Part shown: positions 58,362 through 64,000 of the stretch, one piece after another
Layout: the number at the start of each line of letters is the position of its first letter
Position numbering within the stretch: position 1 is the stretch's first letter
NCBI RefSeq assembly: GCF_006838285.1
Contig: NZ_CP038228.1
Span: 4,340,001 to 4,404,000 of the forward strand
DNA from: Xanthomonas translucens pv. cerealis
Lineage (GTDB): Bacteria; Pseudomonadota; Gammaproteobacteria; Xanthomonadales; Xanthomonadaceae
DNA length: 64,000 nucleotides
Direction: 5' to 3'
The notes under the pieces: model-generated
What the model saw: the letters and a program-made list of their open reading frames with translations, nothing else
Databases searched by the model: none
Told to the model about the DNA's origin: nothing
Translations under genes and position numbers: made by a program

Positions 58362-60260
58362 ATGAACCAACCCGTACGTCGCAGCCCCATCGCCAGCTTC
58401 TTCGTCGGCCTGTGGGATGTGATGAACTTCACTCGCAGGCTGATCCTGAATCTGGTGTTCTTCGGCTTCCTGTTGCTGCTCCTGCTGGCGATCGTGTTCG
58501 CGATGGCGCGCGGCGATGGCGCCAAGGCGCTGCGCGACCGCACCACGCTGCTGATCGCGCCGGAAGGCACCCTGGTCGAGCAGTTCAGCGCCGATCCGGT
58601 CAGCCGCGCATTGACCAAAGCGATGGGCGACAAGGGCGCCGAGGAGATCCAGCTGCGCGACCTGATCCGCGCGCTGGAAGCGGCCAAGACCGATCCGAAG
58701 ATCGAGCGCGTGGCGCTGCGCCTGGACAAGCTGCAGCCGAGCGGCTTCGCCTCGATGCGCGAAGTGTCCGCGGCGCTGCAGGACCTGCGCGCTTCCGGCA
58801 AGCAGGTCGTGGCCTACAGCGACAGCCTGAGCCAGGCGCAGTACCTGCTGGCCGCGCAGGCCAACGAGGTCTACCTGGACCCGATGGGCTCGGTGGTGCT
58901 GGAAGGCCTGGGCCGTTACCGCCAGTACTTCCGCGAAGGCCTGCAGGACAAGCTCGGCGTGGACGTGCACCTGTTCAAGGTCGGCGAGTTCAAGTCCGCC
59001 GCGGAGCCGTACGTGCTCGACGCGGCTTCGCCGGCGTCCAAGGAAGCCGATCTGTTCTGGATGAACGATGTGTGGCAGCGCTACGTGGCCGACATCGCCA
59101 AGGCGCGCAAGCTGGCGCCCGAGCAGATTTCCGCCGGCATCGACACGATGCCCGAAGGCATCGCCGCGGCCGGCGGCGACATGGCCAAGTTCGCGCTGCA
59201 GCAGAAGCTGGTGGACGGCCTGAAGACCCGCGAGGAGGTCGAGGAGCTGCTGACCAAGCGCGGCGTGGCCGACGACGATGCCGATACGGGCTTCCGCAAC
59301 GTCAACCTGGATGCCTATCTGCAGCAGCTGGACCTGCGCCGCTCACCTGTGGATTCGCGCCCGCAGGTGGCGGTGGTGGTCGCCGCGGGCGAGATCAGCG
59401 GCGGCGAGCAGCCGGCCGGGCGCATCGGCGGCGAGTCGACCGCGGCATTGCTGCGCGATGCGCGCGACGATGAGGCGGTCAAGGCGGTGGTGCTGCGCGT
59501 GGATTCGCCGGGCGGCGAAGTGTTCGCCTCCGAGCAGATTCGCCGCGAGGTGGTGGCGCTGAAGGCGGCCGGCAAGCCGGTGGTGGTGTCGATGGGAGAC
59601 CTGGCCGCGTCCGGCGGCTACTGGATCAGCATGAACGCCGATCGCATCTACGCCGACCCGTCGACGATCACCGGCTCGATCGGCATCTTCGGCATGATCC
59701 CCAACCTGACCCGCAGCCTGGACAAGATCGGCGTGCATACCGACGGCGTCGGCACCACTCGATTCGCCGGTGCGTTCGACGTCACCCGGCCGATGGATCC
59801 GGTGGTCGGGCAGGTGATCCAGTCTGTGATCAACAAGGGCTACGCCGACTTCACCGGCAAGGTCGCGCAGGCGCGCAACAAGCCGGTCGAGGCGATCGAC
59901 CAGGTCGCGCGCGGCCGCGTGTGGAGCGGTGCGCAGGCCAAGGAACGCGGCCTGGTGGACGCGTTCGGCGGCTTCAAGGACGCGGTGGCCGATGCCGCCG
60001 CGCGGGCCAAGCTGGGCGATCGCGACAAGTACCGCGTGCGCTACATCGAGAAGCCGGCCACGCCGTTCGCGCAGTTCGTCAACGGGTTCGCCGGCAGCCG
60101 CATGGGCGCGTGGATGCTGGGCGACTCGGCGCTGGCGCACGCCGTGCTGGCGCGCAGCATGCCGGAGCTGGATACCCAGCTGCGCTTCGTGCAGGACGCC
60201 ACCGACAAGCGCGACGGCACGCCTGTCAAGGCGCTTGCCTACTGCTTCTGCGGCTTCTGA
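58362..60260 (+). CDS. sppA: Signal peptide peptidase SppA (protease IV, 67 kDa type)
   Basis: A 632-residue membrane protease of family S49 that degrades cleaved signal peptides. N-terminal anchor LILNLVFFGFLLLLLLAIVF. It is the duplicated, long form. Catalytic Lys211 sits in the first half (VGEFKSAAEPYVLD) and Ser417 in the second (GDLAASGGYWISMNAD). RVDSPGGEVFASEQIRRE is the Gly-rich hole motif, followed by GSIGIFGMIPNL. CCGGAG lies upstream of the ATG. A stem-loop with a T run follows the stop. Confidence 0.94.
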   Translation: MNQPVRRSPIASFFVGLWDVMNFTRRLILNLVFFGFLLLLLLAIVFAMARGDGAKALRDRTTLLIAPEGTLVEQFSADPVSRALTKAMGDKGAEEIQLRDLIRALEAAKTDPKIERVALRLDKLQPSGFASMREVSAALQDLRASGKQVVAYSDSLSQAQYLLAAQANEVYLDPMGSVVLEGLGRYRQYFREGLQDKLGVDVHLFKVGEFKSAAEPYVLDAASPASKEADLFWMNDVWQRYVADIAKARKLAPEQISAGIDTMPEGIAAAGGDMAKFALQQKLVDGLKTREEVEELLTKRGVADDDADTGFRNVNLDAYLQQLDLRRSPVDSRPQVAVVVAAGEISGGEQPAGRIGGESTAALLRDARDDEAVKAVVLRVDSPGGEVFASEQIRREVVALKAAGKPVVVSMGDLAASGGYWISMNADRIYADPSTITGSIGIFGMIPNLTRSLDKIGVHTDGVGTTRFAGAFDVTRPMDPVVGQVIQSVINKGYADFTGKVAQARNKPVEAIDQVARGRVWSGAQAKERGLVDAFGGFKDAVADAAARAKLGDRDKYRVRYIEKPATPFAQFVNGFAGSRMGAWMLGDSALAHAVLARSMPELDTQLRFVQDATDKRDGTPVKALAYCFCGF

Positions 60261-60314
60261 TGCCGGCGTGAGGCGCGCTCGCCACCTGGCAGGCGCGCTG
60301 CAAGCAATGAACGA

Positions 60315-60336
60315 CGCCGGCCGATGCCGGCGTTTT
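60315..60336 (+). terminator. Terminator between sppA and the convergent lipoprotein gene
   Basis: A seven-base stem CGCCGGC with GCCGGCG, a CGAT loop and four T residues, 54 bases after sppA. Its T run reaches into the stop codon of the opposite-strand lipoprotein gene. Confidence 0.72.
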
Positions 60337-60563
60337 CATTTTCCGGTTGCGGCGTCGATCACGGCGTTGTGCGCGGCCGCGGCCTGCTCGGTGCCGAGCT
60401 GCGCCTGCCTGGCGCGGTCCAGCGGCTGCGCGATCGCCGCGCGCAGCGCGCCGGCCTGTGGTTCGGGCGGTTTGTCTGGCGGTTTCGGCGGTGACGGCTT
60501 GCACGCGGCGAGCGCGGCCAGCAGCGAGAGTGCCAACGTCAGCAAGCGCGATGAACGGTGCAT
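60336..60563 (-). CDS. Small hypothetical lipoprotein
   Basis: A 75-residue protein: type II signal peptide ([15 protein letters not shown]) with lipobox LAAC at Cys21, then a Pro/Lys-rich stretch ([15 protein letters not shown]) and a short helical tail. The ATG at 60563 places the lipobox correctly. It diverges from the SDR gene across 63 bases. No known family. Confidence 0.68.
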   Translation of the reverse strand: MHRSSRLLTLALSLLAALAACKPSPPKPPDKPPEPQAGALRAAIAQPLDRARQAQLGTEQAAAAHNAVIDAATGK

Positions 60564-60626
60564 AGGGGCGACCTGGTTGAGCGTGGGCGTTATCCTACGC
60601 CCACCCCGGCGCAGACAGGCAAGACG

Positions 60627-61400
60627 ATGCAGCAACGTTGGCGGCTGGACGGACAGACCGCATTGATCACCGGCGCCAGCGTCGGCATCGGCCTGGCGAT
60701 CGCGCGCGAACTGCTCGGCCTCGGCGCCGAGCTGATGCTGGTGGCGCGCGACATCGATACGCTGGAAGCGGCGCGCGACGAACTGGCCGATGCCTATCCG
60801 GAGCGGCGCATCCTGGCGTTGGCCGCGGACGTGGCTGATGACGAGGACCGGCGCGAGATCCTGGACTGGGTCGAGGACCACGCCGACGGCCTGCACCTGC
60901 TGATCAACAACGCCGGCGGCAATCTGAGCAAGGCTGCGGTGGACTACACCGAAGACGAGTGGCGCGGCATCTTCGAGACCAACCTGTTCTCGGCGTTCGA
61001 GCTATCGCGCTATGCGCATCCGTTGCTGGCGCAGCACGCGGCCGCGGCGATCGTCAATGTCGGCAGCGTGTCCGGGCTGACCCACGTGCGCAGCGGCGCG
61101 CCCTACGGCATGACCAAGGCCGCGCTGCACCAGCTGACCCGCAACCTGGCCGCCGAGTGGGCCGAGGACGGGATCCGGGTCAATGCGGTGGCGCCGTGGT
61201 ACATCCGCACCCGCCGCACGTCCGGGCCGCTGTCGGATCCGGACTACTACGAGCAGGTGATCGAGCGCACGCCGATGCGGCGGATCGGCGAGCCGGAGGA
61301 AGTGGCGGCCGCGGTCGGCTTCCTGTGCCTGCCGGCGGCCAGCTACATCACCGGCGAATGCATCGCGGTGGACGGTGGGTTTTTGCGTTACGGGTTCTAG
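60627..61400 (+). CDS. Short-chain dehydrogenase/reductase (tropinone-reductase-like)
   Basis: A 257-residue classical SDR. Cofactor motif TGASVGIG (15-22), Arg41 after LMLVA suggesting NADP(H), NNAGG (94-98) and catalytic Asn119, Ser147, Tyr160 and Lys164 are all in place. The sequence is closest in style to tropinone reductase-like enzymes ([30 protein letters not shown] near the end). Substrate unknown. The ATG at 60627 follows CAAGAC without a strong ribosome site; an upstream in-frame start is improbable. Confidence 0.88.
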   Translation: MQQRWRLDGQTALITGASVGIGLAIARELLGLGAELMLVARDIDTLEAARDELADAYPERRILALAADVADDEDRREILDWVEDHADGLHLLINNAGGNLSKAAVDYTEDEWRGIFETNLFSAFELSRYAHPLLAQHAAAAIVNVGSVSGLTHVRSGAPYGMTKAALHQLTRNLAAEWAEDGIRVNAVAPWYIRTRRTSGPLSDPDYYEQVIERTPMRRIGEPEEVAAAVGFLCLPAASYITGECIAVDGGFLRYGF

Positions 61401-61444
61401 GCCGCTTTTTCCTGGATGTCGGCAGAGTGCAAGCGCCGGCCAAG

Positions 61445-61660
61445 CTCTTCTAGGAGCGGCTTCAGCCGCGACAACTTCCGAAGTCGGACGGCCCGCCGCT
61501 GCGCTCGTCGCGACTGAAGTCGCTCCCACAAGGATTCCACCGGCGTCGCGGAGCGGTGGGGCCTCTTGTGGGAGGGACTTCAGTCCCGACTGCATGCCGG
61601 TTCAGGAAATTCACCACTCCGCTCGTCACGGCTGAAGACAGTTGCTCCTACAGGGGGAGT
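61445..61660. repeat. Cluster of four Xanthomonas-type repeats
   Basis: Four copies of the short repeat alternate in orientation: about 61451-61473 (GGAGCGGCTTCAGCCGCGA), 61507-61533 (GCGACTGAAGTCGCTCCCACA), 61566-61591 (TGGGAGGGACTTCAGTCCCGA) and 61624-61655 (ACGGCTGAAGACAGTTGCTCC). They fill the spacer between the convergent SDR and periplasmic-protein genes. This is the densest cluster in the window. No gene is seen. Confidence 0.72.
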
Positions 61661-62322
61661 GTCGGATCGAAAATCCGTGGCGGCACGCCCTGATCCGCCG
61701 CGCCGCAGTTGCTGGCCTCGAGCAATTGCTGGCGACGCAGGAATTCCTGCCGCAGCGGCTCGGCGTCTTCGGGCGTGGCGAAGCGCCAGTGCGTTTCGGC
61801 TTCGGCCACATGGGTTTTCCAGGCGTCGCAGGCGCCGGCTTCGGGCAGCGCCTTGCAGCGGTCGCGCCGCACTTCGCAGGCGCTGCCGCCGGTCCTGTCG
61901 GGGCTGCCGTCCAGGCCAATGGTGCGCAAGGGAACGCAGCGCGGCGCCGGCTCGGCGACTTCGCCGACGTAGTGTTGCAGCGCATAGGTGGTGCAGGCGT
62001 ACAGCGGCGGAGGCGGCAGGCGCGGCGCAGCGTCCGCCGGCGCTGTCGGCGCTGTCGGCGGATCGGGCGGCGCGGTGACGGGCACCGCTGCGCGTACGGG
62101 GACCTGCGCGGCGGGTGCAACTGGCGCGGCAGCCGGTCCCTGTGCGGGCACCCGGCCGACGCCCTGCATGCTCTTTTTCTGCTGGCGCATGCCCGTGGGG
62201 CACGGCTGGTTCTGCACGGTCAGGTTGTCGTGCGCATCGGTGCAGCGATAGAACACCACCTGTTCCGCATGCGCGGCGCCGGCCCCGGCCAGCAGCGCCG
62301 CGAGGCAGAGCGCACTGCGCAT
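61648..62322 (-). CDS. Cysteine-rich periplasmic protein, DUF4124-like
   Basis: A 224-residue secreted protein. Signal peptide ALCLAALLAGAGAAHA, then a DUF4124-type start (VVFYRCTDAHDNLTVQNQPC), a Pro/Ala-rich linker (about 60-100) and a C-terminal domain with several Cys. Cys pairs suggest disulphides. The gene begins one base after the stop of a similar gene on the same strand, so the two form an operon and probably arose by duplication. Function unknown. Confidence 0.75.
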   Translation of the reverse strand: MRSALCLAALLAGAGAAHAEQVVFYRCTDAHDNLTVQNQPCPTGMRQQKKSMQGVGRVPAQGPAAAPVAPAAQVPVRAAVPVTAPPDPPTAPTAPADAAPRLPPPPLYACTTYALQHYVGEVAEPAPRCVPLRTIGLDGSPDRTGGSACEVRRDRCKALPEAGACDAWKTHVAEAETHWRFATPEDAEPLRQEFLRRQQLLEASNCGAADQGVPPRIFDPTLPL

Positions 62323-62323
62323 C

Positions 62324-63031
62324 TCAGCTGCCTCCGCAGTCGCGGTCCAGGCGCGCGTCGATGCCGCGCTGCTCGGTTTCCAGCGCGTGGCGCTCGCTCT
62401 GCAGCGCGCTGTTGTAGCGGCGTATCAGTTCCCAGCGGCGGTCGGCCAGGCGCGCGCACACTTCCTGCGCCGGCAGGGCGTTGCAGGTATCGCGGATCAG
62501 CGTGCTGCCGGCCGGCACCACCACGCCGGCGCCGGAATACACCGGCTGCGGCGGGCGCGGGCGGCGGCCATCGCCGCCGCCATTGCCGCGGCGATGGCCG
62601 TCGCCGTCGCCGCCTGCGTAGCCGATGGCCCACAGCGGCACCCAGCGCGGATTGCCTTCGTTGTCGTCGCTGGTATAGCGCTGGCCCTCGCTGGTCACGC
62701 ATTCGTACATCGGCTGCGGCGACTGCACGCTGACGATGCGGATCTCGCGCTGCGGCAGCGGCGCCGGCGAGGCCGCGGCGCGCGCCGGATCGGTGCTGAG
62801 CGTGGTGGTCGGGCGTGGCGGCGGATCGCGCGGGCGCTGCATGTCCAGCACCTGCTGCTGGTGCGCGTTCTCGCAGGGCGCGTTCTGCAGGCTGACCGCG
62901 CCGGCGCTGCCGACGCAGCGGTAGATGCGCACCGACCCATGCGCGCTGGTTTGCCTGGTCTGCGCCCAGGCGCTGCCTGCCAGCGGCAGCAGCGCGGTCA
63001 GGAGCAGGGCAGAGCGGACGAGAGCGGGCAT
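62324..63031 (-). CDS. Cysteine-rich periplasmic protein, paralogue of the next gene
   Basis: A 235-residue secreted protein of the same plan as its downstream neighbour. It has a signal peptide (LLLTALLPLAGSAWA), a DUF4124-like motif (VRIYRCVGSAGAVSLQNAPC), a linker, then YECVTSEGQRYTSDDNEGNP. A Gly/Arg/Asp-rich insert follows (GGDGDGHRRGNGGGDGRRP), and a C-terminal helix ends in DCGGS. The ATG at 63031 is chosen for the signal peptide. It lies 64 bases after the tsaC-like gene and may be cotranscribed with it. Confidence 0.74.
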   Translation of the reverse strand: MPALVRSALLLTALLPLAGSAWAQTRQTSAHGSVRIYRCVGSAGAVSLQNAPCENAHQQQVLDMQRPRDPPPRPTTTLSTDPARAAASPAPLPQREIRIVSVQSPQPMYECVTSEGQRYTSDDNEGNPRWVPLWAIGYAGGDGDGHRRGNGGGDGRRPRPPQPVYSGAGVVVPAGSTLIRDTCNALPAQEVCARLADRRWELIRRYNSALQSERHALETEQRGIDARLDRDCGGS

Positions 63032-63095
63032 GCGCGCATCTTGCGCGCCTTCGCCGGCCAGGGAAAGCCGGGCCGGTCGGGGATCGGCAACGCGC

Positions 63096-63656
63096 TCAGG
63101 CGCGCAGGATCTCGCCGCTGACCGCATCGCGGATCGGGGTGGGCTGGGCCAGGCCGCCGGTCTGCCCATCGACCATGCCGTCGAGCGCAGCCAGCAGGTG
63201 CGGATCCAGTTCGCCGCGCTGCCGCGCCGGCGGCTCGCCGCCGCGGTTGGCGCTGGTCGAGACCAGCGCGCCGCCCCAGGCGCGGCACAGCGCGGCCACC
63301 AGCGGATGCGCGCTGATCCGCACCGCGATGCCGCGGTGTGCGCCGGTAATCCAGGATGGCGCCTGCGCCGCGGCCGGCAGCACCCAGGTATGCGCGCCGG
63401 GCCAGCTGGCCAGCACCGCGGCCAGGCGCGCTGGCGGCAGCGCCGACAGCTCGAGCAGCGGGCGCAGCGGCTCCAGTTCGGCGGCGACCACGATCAAGCC
63501 TTTCTCCACCGGTCGCTGCTTGATCTGCAGCAGGCGCGTCACCGCCGCCTGGTCGTACGGATCGCAGCCCAGGCCCCAGACCGCCTCGGTGGGATAGGCG
63601 ATGACACCGCCTTGCTGCAGGATGGCGACGGCTTGGCTGAGCGACAGATCGGGCAT
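63096..63656 (-). CDS. tsaC: L-threonylcarbamoyladenylate synthase (TsaC/YrdC)
   Basis: A 186-residue enzyme that makes threonylcarbamoyl-AMP for t6A modification of tRNAs reading ANN codons. The N-terminal motif GGVIAYPTEAVWGLGCDPYD, the KQRPVEKGLIVV segment and VSTSANRGGEP near the C-terminal half are diagnostic. Length fits the short TsaC form rather than Sua5. The ATG at 63656 matches the usual start. It is followed by the two periplasmic protein genes on the same strand. Confidence 0.92.
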   Translation of the reverse strand: MPDLSLSQAVAILQQGGVIAYPTEAVWGLGCDPYDQAAVTRLLQIKQRPVEKGLIVVAAELEPLRPLLELSALPPARLAAVLASWPGAHTWVLPAAAQAPSWITGAHRGIAVRISAHPLVAALCRAWGGALVSTSANRGGEPPARQRGELDPHLLAALDGMVDGQTGGLAQPTPIRDAVSGEILRA

Positions 63657-64000
63657 GCGTGGATGATGCGGCAGGCGATTGCTGTGAGGCAATGGCTGGG
63701 GGCGGGGAGTCGGGATTTGGGATTGGGCATTGGCAAGCGCGATGCGCGCTGTCCTGCCGATTTCGGTTCGATTTCTGGCGGGCGGGCGGGCGGGCGACGC
63801 GGGCGCTGCGAGGCGATGTGGCGGGTGCGCAGCTTGCGGCGGCTGCGGTTCTTCCAGTCTGCGCGGCGGCGCTGCCGAATGGCGCGGTGTAACTCGATCG
63901 CGGCAAGCGCGATCGCATCGCGTGCCGCGATGGATGGCGATCCAGGCCATCCGCCGCCGCCGCTGTGGATGTCGCATCCGCAGCAGCGGCGGTGGATCAA
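63657..64000. other. Terminal spacer, no supported gene
   Basis: The last 344 bases contain GGGATTTGGGATTGGG-type short repeats near 63710-63730 and a GGCG tetranucleotide run near 63778-63795. A minus-strand frame open from the right edge (SIAARDAIALAAIELHRAIR near 63890-63945) might be the end of a gene that begins outside the window, but its composition is not convincing. Confidence 0.35.

Overview
The window looks like chromosome from a plant-associated gamma-proteobacterium of the genus Xanthomonas. Evidence: very high GC; several large TonB-dependent receptors; short inverted repeats around a core like GCGACTGAAGTCGCTCCCAC; rhlB next to trxA-rho with an enlarged Rho; and a candidate type III effector behind a perfect HrpX (PIP) box. 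The species cannot be fixed from the sequence. An early-branching lineage (translucens/hyacinthi/theicola type) is a guess. No rRNA, tRNA, CRISPR array, prophage or intact insertion sequence was recognised.

Layout. 0-5.5 kb: end of a PQQ-type sugar dehydrogenase, small hypothetical genes and a siderophore-type TonB receptor. 5.5-15.1 kb: a peptidoglycan-peptide island. It holds an APC permease, a truncated L,D-transpeptidase, a frameshifted dipeptide epimerase, an SH3/NlpC-P60 endopeptidase, a divergent 930-residue TonB receptor, a lipoprotein AmpD-type amidase and a decayed VanX-type D-Ala-D-Ala dipeptidase. 15.1-20.5 kb: small zinc-ribbon, EF-hand and hypothetical proteins, a HAD hydrolase and a 2-oxoadipate dioxygenase/decarboxylase. 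20.7-23.3 kb: the candidate effector, lower in GC, with its PIP box. 23.4-31.3 kb: an MdtABC-type RND efflux operon. 31.6-40.7 kb: M20 amidohydrolase, QueF, LysM protein, lipoprotein, monomeric isocitrate dehydrogenase with AceK, and a TonB-C protein.

40.7-49.6 kb is a housekeeping core: rho and trxA on one strand, rhlB, ftsE-ftsX, a two-receiver regulator, ung and rpoH on the other. rpoH has a sigma-E-like promoter. 49.6-64 kb: TRIC/UPF0126 protein, NDH-2-like dehydrogenase, a broken VanW gene, priA with paired inverted DnaA boxes upstream, a membrane protein gene with a C-tract frameshift, a MATE pump, SppA, an SDR, two cysteine-rich periplasmic proteins and a TsaC/YrdC protein.

Two themes stand out. 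First, genes for releasing, importing and dismantling murein peptides are grouped on both sides of one TonB receptor, and several are now decaying. Second, at least four genes are interrupted by apparent one-base losses in G or C runs. That pattern suggests sequencing error at least as strongly as real pseudogenes, so those loci need re-reading before any biological conclusion.
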